Positions 12,693 to 24,864 of a stretch of DNA of 64,000 nucleotides are shown piece by piece; the stretch's first letter is position 1, and each line of letters opens with the position of its first letter. Source of the stretch: Dichotomocladium elegans (lineage: Eukaryota; Mucoromycota; Mucoromycetes; Mucorales; Lichtheimiaceae); contig JAIXMN010000003.1 of NCBI GenBank assembly GCA_025716815.1, positions 1,488,001 to 1,552,000 on the forward strand, given 5' to 3'. The notes beneath the pieces were generated by a model. It was not told where the DNA came from. It did no database searches and was given only the letters and a program-made list of their open reading frames with translations. Both the position numbers and the translations under genes were made by a program.

Positions 12693-14996
12693 ATGTCTGC
12701 TGTTGAAGGAGTAGCGTGGACAGTTTATGGATTAATTGTAGCAGTAGGTTGGATTGCGATTGCCAGATTGTGAATGAGTCTGTGCAGTCGAGATTTCCAC
12801 ATCGCGGTTGCTTACCAAGATCATTTCGAAAAGAGCCTTTTGTTCTTTAGCATTGGCTTTACACGATACTATCAACATAGGCACGAAACCGAACCTTTTG
12901 CTACCTCAGTTACTGTCATTGCGTTGACATTAGTACTGGCGACATTGGCGCTCATGCCTGTCGACATTTTCCTTGTGTCATCAACGGTTGATTATAACAC
13001 GGGGCTTAAAAAGTCTTGGGCAAATCCAGATAAAATCTTTTGGATGACATTAACGGTGCAGATTGTGTACTATGGTAAGAAACTAAAGGAGAGTCTATGG
13101 AGAAAAAAACTGCTTTGACTCATAACACGGCTTCAATTATAAAAGTGTGCTATGGCTTGATTGCCTTGTTTAGCTTCTTTGTGATTCCATTTGCTTATTT
13201 CTATTATGAGGAATATGACGAAGGCGGAACACAAAGGGATCGTATTGCTAGTGCGCTCAAGTTTACCTCATTTTTTGTCATCATATCCGTGCTCCTGGTT
13301 TTGATCGGGCTCTTCGTCAAACCAAGCCACCAACCCCCAAAGCATAATATTGAATGGTTGGAGAAACTGCTACTCGAAAGCAGTAAGTCATGGACATCAG
13401 GCTATCATCTTATGTATTTCTAATCCCTATCTATAGGCGGAGAAAAGTCAATTTCATTTGCTATTGCCTGCCTCTTTTTATTGGGAATGCTCGTTTTTAT
13501 CACTTACACGGCAAGTATTTTTGTAGCGATTTATATTTCTCCTAGTTGTGTAAGCTCATTCCCCAGACTTAGGCTCCTGGGTTATCGATCCTGCCCTTCA
13601 GTATGATTAAAGGTCGTAGGCGGATTAAAGCCGAAAGCGAGGAGGTGAATAGCCGTTTGACCGTGAACCGCGAGCGGCAACGCGAGCTACAGGCAAAGTA
13701 TACAGGAACGAATAAGATCCTCAGCAAAAGAGATCAACGCGCTCTCGACGATTTGAGTGATGAGGAGAGGTAGTCTATATATATCAAATGTGATGTTTTT
13801 GTTGCTCGAATTGCTTAAACAGACTATTTTGGGTTTCTCAACAAAAGAATCTTGACGCGTCGGCGCTCAGCTATCGAAGAAGAAGAAAAGAGCTGGATGC
13901 AGCATATTCTTAGATTGATACGTCCTTTCGAGGCAAGTTAGCATATTTCTCTTCCAAGAAGGGGATCTTAATCATGGAGACAATGCTTTAGGTGATAATC
14001 GGCTTTTTGCTGCTGGCACTGACACTGATCGTGGTGGTATCGATCTTCCTGACCATGTGAGTATAAATATTTATTTCGTTGATAGTACGTAATTTCTTAT
14101 TCGACGGATATATATTGTAGCATCGACAAAATGATGTTCTCGGTGTGTGGCAGCAAGTGTGGATATATTATCACGCATGCCAAGATCTTCAATCCTATCA
14201 ATTTCATCTTCACTGCTCTTCAAAAGGCCTTTCCTCTGGACTACATCTTCATGACGCTGCTGATTGTTTACTTTTTCTTGGCCACCATGTCGGGTGTAAT
14301 TACAATCGGTGTTCGGTTCTTGTGGGTGGCCTTGTTCCAGATCCGCAAGCATGCAACGATGCCACAGGGGCTCTTGTTCACCACAGTCATTCTCACCCTG
14401 GGCCTTCTTGCACTCAACTATTCTTTGACAGCGGTAGTGACTCCTGGCTATGCGCATTTTGGAAGCCAGGTCTATGTGAGTTGGACGCTGTGCGTGTGGG
14501 TGTGTATAAAAGGTTGGGATATCCTGTTCTGATTGGAATACATTTTATGCAGTGTAATTACACCGAAGGAGGGCTCCGCAACTGCGCTGGAGAACACGCG
14601 GATAAAATCGTACCGTGCGACATTTATGCACCCACTGGTGAAGATTGAAATGTCCCATAAAAAATTGACAAGCGACATGGGTACTCATTCACACTCTTTC
14701 TAAATGTAGAAATTTGTACGCCCACGATTGCATCCATCTTGATTGATCGGATGATTGTCAACACACCGTTCTTTGGCATAGCGTTTTACTACGCGCAGTG
14801 GGCCTTTTTGATTGTCTTCGTATTCGGCTTCGTTATCGCGCTCTTCCGGAAGCCGAGGGAGAACACGCATGTGCTGGTGTCGGATGTGGACGAGGACGAG
14901 GAGCAGGAGGGCTTGCTTGAGCGAAGCGTTGGCCATCACCGCGATCGTTATGGATCTCGTCAACGGAACGCTGAGGCTGCTACCAGCAGCATATAA
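12693..14996 (+). CDS. LMBD1-type lysosomal/vacuolar membrane protein
   Basis: This is a polytopic membrane protein of about 561 residues matching the LMBR1-domain family, LMBD1 branch. In animals this branch exports cobalamin from lysosomes. Ten exons are inferred: 12693-12769, 12851-13074, 13146-13382, 13437-13510, 13573-13769, 13848-13932, 13992-14056, 14121-14475, 14553-14637 and 14710-14996. Landmarks are ALMPVDIFLVSST, IPFAYFYYEEYDEGG, PFSMIKGRRRIKAESEE, FPLDYIFMTLLIVYFFLATM and the C-terminal pair VNTPFFGIAFYYAQWAFL and FRKPRENTHVL. About nine hydrophobic segments are seen. The tail is acidic and has a dileucine-like EGLLERS, which could be a vacuolar sorting signal. Introns 4 and 6 begin GCAAGT instead of GTxxxx; the flanking frames leave no canonical alternative. 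Whether the fungus moves cobalamin with it is uncertain. Confidence 0.9.
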
Positions 14997-15230
14997 CCTG
15001 GAAGAGCAGATGGGAGTGGAGAATCAGGCGTGTGTACAACGTCAAGCTACATCAAGGCAAGATTTGATGGCAATGATCGACGTAACCAAATAAAGTAAAA
15101 CAGCGTCCACACCTCTCCCAATGTTGTGTGTGTCTACATGCATATCCGGCCACACTTTCAATAAAAAGTTCAATTTTGGTTACCATTTGCCCTCTTTCTC
15201 TTTCTCTCTTTCTTTTTCTTACCTTGCTCG

Positions 15231-16173
15231 ATGATGAATCTCCCTCACTTCACAGTCTCTTCTTCCGCCACACCGCCGCCTCTTTCCCTCCCCTTCACGC
15301 CACCCCCGCAACACATGCCTACCTCGTTCGAGCATGACTACTACTATAATCCAGCCATCCCCTCCACCTCCACCTCCAAGAGAAGACGCTGCTTGGACGC
15401 AATGAGCAGCGATAGCGACGAAGATAATGAAGACCATACCGTCATTAGCAGCCCATTGCAGAAACTCCATTACTTTGAAACTCCTTCGTCCACACCACCT
15501 GAGTTTATTGCTGGTCATCCGCTCAGCACCGGAAGTTCAAGCAACACTTTCTTCTCGCCTGTCTTTTCCTCATACGCTCCAATCTCTTCGTCCTTCTTCC
15601 ATACCCTTCACCATCATCATCAGCCTTTCGCTCTTTCTTCGGAACCCCAGCAAGAGCAACAGGAGGAAGAGACACCACTGGCACTGACGTCCAGCTTTAA
15701 CCCATCACCATCTTCACCACCCCCGCCCGCGACGCAATTAATCAAGACGAAAAAAGGAACTGCCGCAACATCGAAGACGAAGCGTAGGGTAACGAAGGAT
15801 CACAACAAGAAGAAAGAGGAAGAGCAAAGCGAGCGGCTCTTCCAGTGCACCGAGCCTGGTTGCGGCAAACTTTTTAAGCGATCTGAGCATGTCAAACGTC
15901 ATCATAGATCTATCCACTCCAAGGAAAAACGTAAATATGACCATGCGTTAAGGTGCATGCATCAGTACATTGCTGACCGATTAAATAGCCTTCGAGTGCC
16001 CTCACAAGACCTGTCGGAAGAGATTCTCGCGGTCCGATAACCTCAGCCAGCACATTCGAATCCATCGACACCAATCAGCAGCACCTGCAATTGCAGCCTC
16101 AACAAGATCCGCAGCAGCAACAAAGCGCACTCTGACGACGACGAAGAAGAAGGAACCAACCGCTCCCATATGA
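15231..16173 (+). CDS. C2H2 zinc-finger transcription factor, two fingers
   Basis: This gene encodes a probable DNA-binding regulator of about 294 residues with a long Ser/Pro/Thr-rich N-terminal part and two C2H2 fingers near the C-terminus. Exons are 15231-15930 and 15989-16173. Finger 1 reads FQCTEPGCGKLFKRSEHVKR, followed by HHRSIH. The intron falls in the HSKEKP linker. Finger 2 reads FECPHKTCRKRFSRSDNL, then SQHIRIH. This arrangement (CxxxxC finger, RSEHVKRH, then RSDNLSQH) is like Msn2/Msn4/Seb1-type stress regulators that bind AGGGG-type elements, but that assignment is by family analogy. A KRRR stretch and a KTKRR basic region could act in nuclear import. If the 58 nt intron is retained the frame stays open to a stop at 16038-16040, giving a one-finger protein. 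The C-terminal extent after finger 2 is less certain. Confidence 0.88.
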
Positions 16174-16791
16174 TAGTCCTCTTAACCTCTTCACGCTCTC
16201 TAACAGAAAGGAAAGAACTCTTTAGTTTATCTGGGCACCTATGCATAAAAAAGAATTCGAAGTTTGTCTGCTCCTGTCAAACGCAGCACTCGGCGCAAAC
16301 GGAGTCCCTAACTTTTTCTTTGTCTCTTCGTGTTTGTTTTAATCCCGCAGATAAAGCGGTTTATAGTTTACCTTCCGTTTTCTGTAAGCATGAAAACAAC
16401 TTTTATTTTACTGCATGAGAAGGGGGCGCAGGGCACTTTCATCCGCCCACAGACCTGTGCATTTCTCCCATCCTACTTATCCACTCGCTCCGTCTTTTTT
16501 TTCTTCGCAGAGGGCTTATCCTAGACAAAGGAACTTGGTTCGTTGCAGCAGTCGCTCTACATCAGGAAGAAGGCAATGACAAGAATAGCCGGTGTTGGGG
16601 AGGCGGGGAGGGAAGAAGGCTTTAAGCAAATGTGCCACAAATTCTAATTTTGGGGCAGATCCTTAATCCACTAGCCCGTCCAGCCCGCCCAGCCAGCCAG
16701 CTCGGCGGGAGACGCTTCCTTTTCTCTCTCTCTTCCTCGTTCTTCACACTCTCCACATCCGCCCTCCACCCCAAACACATTGCCTCCCGCC
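16174..16791. other. Intergenic, pyrimidine-rich upstream region
   Basis: This stretch lies between two plus-strand genes. The 16660-16790 part is rich in C and T (CTCTCTCTCTTCC and similar), a common property of fungal core promoters and leaders. No gene or RNA was seen. Confidence 0.5.
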
Positions 16792-19700
16792 ATGCAATGT
16801 CAACCTACCATATTGACACTGCATGATGCAGTTACCGACTCCCCCGTCTACCGGGCTAATGCCTTACACTTCGATGACCAGATTGATCTATTAGAGAAAT
16901 GGCTCGACCAGCTGTCCAAGCACCTGAAACTGTATAACGAGAAACTCCACAGTAAGCAGATATACACGGTCTCTCACACGGTCCTCTGACTCGGAAGCAA
17001 AGAATTCAACCTGGAAACAAATAATGTGTGCAAGAAGACAATTCCTCAGGGCATTGACAGTACTTTAATTGGTAATCATCCCACACTCTAAAAAATTCCG
17101 GAGAAGAGACCGACCTCTCGCCCCCCTCCCCACTTACTTTTTAGACCCCAACTTCACCGGTGCCGTCATCCGTACCTTTTCGGATGCATTGCAAACCAGC
17201 TTGGCTTTCAAAACGAAATTGGTAGGCTGCAGTACTCTTGTACGGCCGGACGTTCATAGGTCATTTGTGTTAAAGTGCCCATTGGACTGCGCCCCATAGG
17301 TATCTGACCTCGAGGATAATTTTATTCAGCCCCTCCAGCAATTTGTAAAGACCCATCTGAAAGACTTCAAGGTATAGGTCCCCTCCCACGTACACATCAT
17401 CTTGCATTTTGTGACCCGGAATTAATACCGACTTTTATCCTGAAAAGGAATTCCGGAAGCAACATGAAAAGGCGTTAGAGCGGTACGAGTCGCAGCTATA
17501 TAGGTATACGGCGCAAAGCAAAGCCAAGGAGGCCTCTGCCGTGCGCGAGGAAGCGTTCCGACTCCACGAGGCACGCAAGGCCTATGTGCGCATGTCCGGC
17601 CAACACGTTATCCGAATTCTCCAATTCCGCTCGGTCCTCGAACACTGCCTCGTTGACTGCTTCTCATCAGCCACCTTGGCCCATTCCCATGACTTTGATG
17701 GCGGGAAGCAAGTGTGGACCAAGCTCGATTCAAGCCTTGCCTCATGGAAACAATGGCTTGTGGATGTAAGGTGTAAAAAAAGAATGAAATAGGCAACGCG
17801 CGACGACCTAATTTATATAACTTCCCCAGGATCGGAGTACTTGCGATTACCAGCTGCACAGACTTCAGGCGGCTCGCAGGCAACTTGAGTCTGAGTATCT
17901 TCAGCAAACTCAGCCAATCCGCGACCTTGAAAAGTATGGCAGCTCTACAGCCAGCATTGCTGGCTCTGTTGCTGGCGGCGCTGGCTCCCGCCACTCGCTA
18001 GATATGACTTTCAGCAGCAACAAAAAAGTAACAAGCAATACAAAATGGGGGTATCTATACGCACGTGTATCACGTCTATCGTGGACACGAAAATGGTTCT
18101 TTCTATACAATGGCTATTTCGGCACCTGCTCAGTCAGCACAAAGCTTAAGGGGACTATTTCTGTCGGAGAGAAGGTATCAGTTCTGCTCTGCGATATCAA
18201 ACCCGTTACCGATGTAGACCGCCGCTTTTGTTTTGAGGTGGTATCTGTCCAACAGTAAGTATGAAAGACAATGAAGAACGCCAATAAGGGGCTTTGCTTC
18301 ATCTCGCGTATCTGCCTTCCTAGGCCTTCTTTATTTCTCCAAGCCGAGACAGAAGAGGAAATGCACGACTGGATCGCCTCATTTGCTAAGGCCAAACACC
18401 TCTTGCTTGATAACGAAAAACTTACGCTCCATACTGCCCTTCCTACCGTCACTACCCCTACCGCTACCCTAACCTCGACCATAGCCAATCCACCAACAGA
18501 TTCAAGCGGGAGCGATTTCGAAAACGCATCCTGTCCAACTACAGCAATCTATGAGGAAAAACCGCACCCTGCAATTGTAATGCTCTCGATCTCTGCCGAC
18601 AACCAAGAACAGGTTGCGCTCGCTACATCCACTTCACTTACACCCTTGCTAGTCAGTGAAGCTGTTAAAGCTCAAGTATCTGCTAATAACCCCTCTGCTA
18701 CTGCTACTACTACAGCAACATCAACAACAGCAGCAACAACAATCACAACAACAGCAGCAACAACAACTACTACCGCTGCTGCTACTGCATCCTCGTTCTT
18801 GTCTAACTCACCCGGGGCTACGACTCAAACCTTCATGACATCTACATCATCTACTCCTTCCTTGTTATCCGGTTCCCAATCCACGAACACCACTGCAAAC
18901 GCTTCTGGGAATACGGTAGGTACCCCTGCCCAATCGGGCAGCGGCTCCTGGGGTATCCCGTGGGCTCTGGTACCTAATATGTTCACCAGCGCCAGTCAAG
19001 AAGATGAAACTCCCCTCTCGCCGATGTCTCCGACAATGCCGGCCACATCTGCATTATTTAGCAGCACCACAGACGGAGATGGCTATCCGATTGTGTGGCC
19101 GATTCGATTTGATGATACACATATGCCAAAGCCAGATTTGACGGGTTATACCCCCGATTTGGAGGCAAAGAACAAAGAGCTACGACGCTTGTTCAGCGGG
19201 GTGAAACCCAACGAAGTTGTCCTGGACTGTAAATAATTACGAATATCTTGTGCATGGAATTTTTCAGGCTCATCACTTCATTTCACTCTAGCTTTCATTG
19301 GCTCGCTCAAAAAGAAGCCAGCCGCGAGCAACGAAGATGGATTTGACTCTTCCTCATCTACATCAGTACCCTCTGGTTCGCCGACAGTGGACACATTTGA
19401 CCAGGAACTCAACATGCAGCTAGGAGATTCGCTGAAGAAACCAATATCCCAGTTTGGGTATTCGTACACCGGCCGTGCGTTTATTACGCAGGAGACATTG
19501 TGGTACTACTCGTGCATTCTAATGAACTGCGTGAACACGGTAGCAGTGCAGCTCTCGGACATCAAGAACGTTCGACTGGTACGCGATCCGAGCGTTAAAG
19601 ACATGGTCACCAAAACCGGTCCTGCCAAGAACGTCGCCCTGGCGCTCGACTTGGAATATCAGTCCGAGCCAATTGTGATTTCCACCTTGCTGAACGATGT

Positions 19701-21720
19701 CGAGGTTGTCCTTGAGCGTCTTCGTTTAGCAGTTGAGAACAGCAAGATCAAGGTCCAACAGCTCCCCGTGCAGGTGTTGTACGATGTGATTCAGAGCATG
19801 AGCGCGTCCGAAAGCAAGAGCAGTACTACACACAAGGTAACTTCAAGCAACAGCGACACAACATCCGCACCTGCGGGTACCTCATCGTCTTTGGCCAGCA
19901 AGTCCCAGTCCGACAGCGATACCAAGCTTGCAGAAATATACCAACCCGAGCCGGCGGTGTCGCCTGTGCCGGAGAACAAGAAACTGAAGCAGCGAAAGGG
20001 TCGCAAGAGCTTGGCCACGGACAAGCAAAATTCAATTCCCAAAGCAGGCGCATTGGCAGCTGCCATGATGGCAGCTACGGTTGCAGGTGGTACAGGGCTA
20101 TTTGACGCCAGCAAGATGGCAGATGCAGCAGCAGCGCAGAAGAGGTACCACGCGACTGAGGAGAGCGTTTTGGCAGCTACGCCGCCTCCACCCCCGATGC
20201 CTTCAGCAGCAGCACCGTCATCAACTGCTGGTACTGTGGCCACAGTCGCCACGACCGTCGAAGGTTCTGCTGCAGATGGTGCAGGAGATGAAGGTAAGAT
20301 GCGCTGGTATAAGGATGTAACAAGTGTTCATTCCGACTGATACGCGAGTTCTGCCTTTATTTAGATGAGGTTCCGGCAAATATCCAAGTTCCCAAAGGCC
20401 CAGCGGGTTGCAAATGCGATGAGCATCTCGACAAAGTAGAGGATGAAGTAGAATTACCGGTATCTGCCAAGAAGCTGTACGACTATCTATTCGGTGAGGA
20501 GAGCGCGATATGGGAGCTGAAGAATACGGCCGGCGGCGGAACGAATCTGCGGATCGATCCATGGGTGAATATCGAGGGAAAGCCGCAGAGGACGCTCAAA
20601 TACATTTTGCCTGTCAGCAATCCGATGGTGAAAATCAAGGAGGCTGAGGTAGTCGAAACGCAGGTTCTGCTGAAAAAGGAAGAGTACATCCGGTACGTGG
20701 TGCAGATCTCGACCAAGACGGCGCAGCTGCCTTATGCGGACGCATTTGTGCCTTCTGTGCGATACTGCATCAGTTGGATGAGCAAGTCCAGCTGCAAGCT
20801 GACATGCAGCATAGGAGTCAAATTCGTAAAGAGCGTACTTGTTAAGGGCATGATCAGCAAAGCTGCCATCAAGGGCATGGGCGAAAGCATCCAGCAGTTC
20901 GTCCCGATCTTGGTTAGAGAAACAAATGCAATGGCCGGTAAAGGTTTGGCTCCTGCTGTTTCTGCTGCAGGCGGTCTGGGAACCCAGGCGATCAAAGCGA
21001 ACCAGCAGCCACAAACACCATCCGCTGCGGGAGGAGCAGCAGTCTCGGCCACGAAGGTCTCGAGCAAGGGATCCTCAGATGAAGGGTTATGGGCGTACTG
21101 GAATACAGCAGTTGCTTTTGTTACAGAGCTACCCTTATCAGTCAAGGCTGGCGTAGCAAGTGTGATGTTTCTATGGCTGCTCTGGAGTTTGTTGTTCAGT
21201 AGTAGCACGAGACACACATCCTCTTTAGACATCCCGTCCTACGCAAAATCTGACCGTGCTGCATCGTCCCGCACCGTCTACTTGCGCGACTTAGAGGATG
21301 GGTTGCTCAAGACGCATCTGCAGCCAAGCTACGTCGGAGACGAAAGGTAAGAGAAGTCTGGGGCTGGGAGTGGGCGGGCGAAGGGAAGGATATATTTTCG
21401 GGTGGAGCTCATGCGCCGAGCTTAGCTACCAATTGTTCTTGGCGAATGGAACATCGCATCCATGGTACAGCCCCGAGCACCAACGGATGGCTGTTGAATT
21501 CTTGTTTAGCCGCGAGCGGGTGGCGATGCTGCGCTATGATATGCTGGTAGTATTCGATCTGCTCAACCAGGTTGATGCTCAGCTCCTCGAGAATGAATAT
21601 ATCAATTGGATGCTTGATACACGGTTACAGTGCCGCCGCTCTTCTAAAGAGAGCCCGTCAGAGAGCCAACAACGAACTTGCGACGTCATCCGTGGCCAAC
21701 TGGAGTCGTTCTTCGCTTAA
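16792..21720 (+). CDS. Sip3/Ysp1-type sterol-transfer protein (BAR, PH, GRAM, VASt)
   Basis: This gene encodes a Lam-family protein of about 1442 residues, expected to be anchored in the ER and to move sterol at membrane contact sites. Ten exons are inferred: 16792-16951, 17003-17071, 17145-17221, 17300-17371, 17448-17765, 17830-18254, 18324-19228, 19268-20293, 20365-21346 and 21426-21720. Residues about 1-270 are helical and BAR-like. A PH domain spans about 300-400 (WGYLYARVSRLSWTRKW to EEEMHDWIASFAK). A Thr/Ala/Ser-rich linker follows to about 670. A GRAM domain lies at about 730-835 (FGYSYTGRAFITQETLWYYS). A VASt lipid-transfer domain lies at about 1020-1210 (SAKKLYDYLFG, TLKYILPVSNP). 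One hydrophobic segment near 1285-1300 (VMFLWLLWSLLF) is the probable ER anchor. The apparent stop at 21348 lies in the last intron, because the frame after the 21425 acceptor encodes LFSRERVAMLRYDMLVVFDL, which I take to belong to the same C-terminal domain. Yeast Sip3 and Ysp1 share this domain order. Confidence 0.9.
18700..18785 (+). repeat. ACA/GCA triplet run in linker
   Basis: Imperfect ACA, GCA and ACT triplets encode a Thr/Ala tract between the PH and GRAM domains of the Sip3-like protein. It lies in a linker and should tolerate length change. Confidence 0.7.
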
Positions 21721-21809
21721 AAAAGGAGGGCCTTGCGATCGATGCGTCATTTCCTCCAAAACGCATCTTACCATAATCCCATTCCACTTTCTGACTCATT
21801 GTATTTATA

Positions 21810-21812
21810 CAT

Positions 21813-21850
<38 letters not shown>
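21810..21850. repeat. (AC)n-(AT)n microsatellite
   Basis: A compound dinucleotide repeat lies between two convergent gene ends (the Sip3-like stop at 21720 and the GLTSCR1-like stop at 21982). It is probably untranslated. Confidence 0.9.
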
Positions 21851-21981
21851 GTTTATATACATACTTGCACACACGCACTCAATGCTTTGCTTTGATTATT
21901 TGCTTCTTCTCTTTAATGATCGACAGTATGTCATGTGAATAAGCACATGCTCACAGGAAAACCATCTAGTCAAATCGTTGC

Positions 21982-23777
21982 TTAATGCCCATTGGATTCG
22001 TCAGAAATGAGGAGCTTCTCAGGAGCTGGTGGCTGTTCATCCTGGGTCGCAGGAGCAAGAGCATTGTCCTTGGTATGTTTCTCCAACAGAGCAGCAAGGT
22101 GCTCCTGGTTCTGGAATAGTTGCTGTCGCAGCTCGGGTGTCAATTGATTGTACTGGGCCAGGAACTGTGGATTCTGCAAGAAGGCTGTAACATAGTTTGC
22201 TACGTACATGGTGGTCAACGCATGTACCAAACGCTCTGCTCTCTCCTTCCTTACCACTGTTTAGACGGGCTTGCTCGATCTGTGCCTTTGCTGCCTCGGC
22301 TTGCTGCTCTGCAGCGACACGGGTCTGTTCCTCTGCTAGCCTTTGACGTTGCTCAGCTATCAGTTGTCGTCCCAGCATGATTTGCATTTGCTTGACGCCT
22401 TTTCCCTTTTTTTACCAAACCGCCATGAGCGTTCATCTCTTTTCTTTGCAGTTGCAGTTGCGCACATACCTCTCTGATCCTTGTCGATACAGTTTTGAAC
22501 TTTTCTAGCATTTCGGCTTGGTCTTTGAATATTTCGATCGTCAGACGGTCTATGTGTGCCACAAACATCAGCACAGGTTTTCCTAGACTTTTATCCTTTT
22601 TCTTTTTCACCTTGGCTTTCTAGGGGTATTTTGTTCACTTTCAGATCTGCTTTGGGGTACTGATAAATATGGTATGGAAGCAGTCGGCGAATAGCATCCT
22701 CTACGGATTCAAAAGGCTTCTCATAATTTGGATTGGTCACGGCCATATGATCCGCCGTTAGAGATTCGTAAATCCTAATCACCATCGTTTCATAATCCTT
22801 GGCATGCTATTTTGTTTTTTTTTGGGGGGGGGAGGAGGAGGAGGAGGAAGGAAGGCGGGGGATATTCTTTTGCATATGTCACCTTACCTTCGTTTGATTT
22901 CTTGATGGTGTGCTTCTTCTTCTGGAAGTCGTTTGGCAAGGATGGATTTGGATGAAAAGAAACTGGGCAGTGTTATTGCGGGCGGTATCATCGGTTGCGA
23001 CGCTTGTTCCTGCTGCGATTGCTTTGACGACAACGGCGGCGGCATTGGCGGCGGCGGCGGTGGCGGTGGTAGGGTAGCTGTCATGAGCTGAAGCAATGAC
23101 TGCTGTTGCTGCTGCTGTTGTGGAGTCAACGGTTGTGGGGTGGTCGAACCAGACGGAGGTAGGGATGCAGCCTGGGGGGAAGTGGTCCCAGAAGGTTGTT
23201 GTTGTTGTTGCTGCTGTTGCTGTTGCTGTTGCTGCTGCTGTTGCTGTTGATGTTTTTTCTTGCTGTATTTGCCAGTCTTTACATACTTGCGCGTCATCTT
23301 AACCTCCTTAGTCGGAGGTTGTTGTTCTTTCTCGTCTTTCGGGATCGCGTCCTTAGTCGGGTCCGGCGCAGGTGCAGCAGCAATAGGCTGGGGAGTAGGC
23401 ATGTTGTTCTGCCGGGGCGCAATCGGCAAAGGCTCAGAATGAGATGACGTCCGGGATGCTGCCGCGGCGAGTGTAGCCACATGGAGCTGCCGAATTTCAT
23501 TTTCAAGCCGTTCGCGTTGATCGTCCGGCAAGGAAGAGAGAGACATATCGTCCGGCAGCTTATAGATTATTTGATCGCCTTTGCGGAGCATAATCACCTT
23601 CAGGCCTGCTAAGGTAATTTGCGTAATGACTTCCTCCTCCGTTGCGGCATTGCTGAGAGACTGTGTTCATAGCCATATTGGCGCGCAAACGCGTTGTATA
23701 TCTTTTTTATTAGCGTTGGTATCTGAAAGGTAAGCGTTTTAGCTCACCTGTTCAGGTAATTTGTCTTGCATGCTCAT
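21982..23777 (-). CDS. GLTSCR1/BICRA-domain protein, probable chromatin-remodelling subunit
   Basis: The diagnostic segment (ADHMAVTNPNYEKPFESV, then EDAIRRLLPYHIYQYP) matches the GLTSCR1 conserved region. In animals that region defines BICRA/BICRAL, subunits of the non-canonical BAF (SWI/SNF) complex. The start exon is 23777-23748 (MSMQDKLPEQ) and the second exon is 23660-22888. The second exon encodes a domain ending KVIMLRKGDQIIYKLPDDMS, a long polyQ (about 23196-23249), and polyP and Pro/Ser-rich stretches. The GLTSCR1 block and a coiled coil (KFKTVSTRIREVCAQLQLQR; EEQTRVAAEQQAEAAKAQIE) follow, with a final exon from about 22215 to 21982. Splice sites near 22774-22888, 22530-22620 and 22320-22410 are ambiguous: the frame changes there, and the shortest junctions would need introns of only 19-28 nt, although 60-90 nt alternatives exist. 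Nuclear location is inferred. The family call is good; the exact protein sequence is not settled. Confidence 0.75.
23196..23249 (-). repeat. polyQ-encoding CAG/CAA tract
   Basis: A run of about 18 Gln codons, mostly CAA and CAG, interrupts the GLTSCR1-like protein between a KTGKYSKKKH basic stretch and a Pro/Ser-rich stretch. A GGAGGA run at 22840-22856 lies in an adjoining intron. Confidence 0.85.
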
Positions 23778-24864
23778 CTATTGCTAGCTTTCGTCTGGTG
23801 GGAGGCATCGCATATGAAATTGTAAAGTTAATAAAAGAAGCGGATCGTTTGAGGAGATAACGGCTCGAGTAGCCATGTTTTTTTTTTAAAAAAAAAGTGA
23901 ATAATAATAATAATAATAAAAAGGCCCTACTTGCCTCTTTCAGCTATCTTTCTTTTTTTCAAAAAAAAAAAAAAGGCGTTGCCGGAGGGGTGATGACAAA
24001 TGGACAAAATGCCTAGAGCCAACTTGCGCGAACCGACCGTTTCGTTTCTTCTAGCCAATAAGAGGAATTGGGCGTTGGGAATCTCCACCTGTCTCCTCAA
24101 AAGGAAATTGGCCGCATTAAAAGTGATCCCCATACCAATAAATGGCTCCAATGGAAACTGATACCATCCAGACCACTCCTTGGCGCATTAGGAAACAGGG
24201 TTGTACTTCTTCCGTGTTCATTGACATATAACATAATCTTGTGATCCTTTCCTTTAGTTTTAGGGCCAGCGCTCTGCGATAGGTGATCCTTACCTCACCT
24301 GTGCATCCTCGGGCGCACGTGTTCAGGTGGTAGGGTATGTCGTTTGCAGCAGTCTGGCTTTTGATATTCATTATTCCCCAAAATCGCATGCCACCCGATC
24401 CCAAAGGATCTACTCCTCTGAATTGTTGCTGCGCGAAGGAATACATAAATTCTGGGCGACCGATATACGTCATTGCTATCGGTGACATGCGACTTTTTTG
24501 GGAAAAATGCAAGCATGGAGCGGACTCCCACGACGATGATCACTGGACTCAGGATGAGCACCAATGACAATGGACATAAAGGGTTGAAACTTGGGGGGGG
24601 AGGTGAATTTCTTTTGGGGGGACGTTATCAAGGGAGGATGAGGGTTGCGAGGGACGGGCGTCATCCTTAGTCTGGATCACCTGCCCCCTTCTGAGGGGAG
24701 CAGGCACTAGGTGGGAATGGGGGTGGGGGCGGTCGCGAGCGGGTCGGGACGGTAAACGCACCTGAAACACGGCAGTGAACGTCTCATTGCTGGGATATAA
24801 AAGATCAATGTCCCTTTGACTTACGAACAGGTCTTTTCTTTTACACACCTTCTCCTTCTCTAGA
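23778..24864. other. Divergent upstream region
   Basis: This stretch separates the GLTSCR1-like gene (minus) from the subtilisin gene (plus). It holds homopolymer A and T tracts around 23878-23893 and 23955-23974, an (ATA)n microsatellite at about 23900-23919 and a G-rich patch at about 24592-24740. The short open frames on both strands (about 24117-24670) show no motif I recognise. Confidence 0.5.
24796..24802 (+). promoter_or_regulatory. TATA box of the subtilisin gene
   Basis: A TATAAAA heptamer lies about 63 bp upstream of the subtilisin start codon, followed by a TC-rich leader. Position and match are typical of a fungal core promoter. Confidence 0.6.

Noticed and set aside
21347..21350. 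TAA at 21348-21350 as the stop of the Sip3-like gene
   Set aside because: It lies in a GTAAGA donor. Splicing to 21426 restores a frame with a strongly protein-like C-terminal block.
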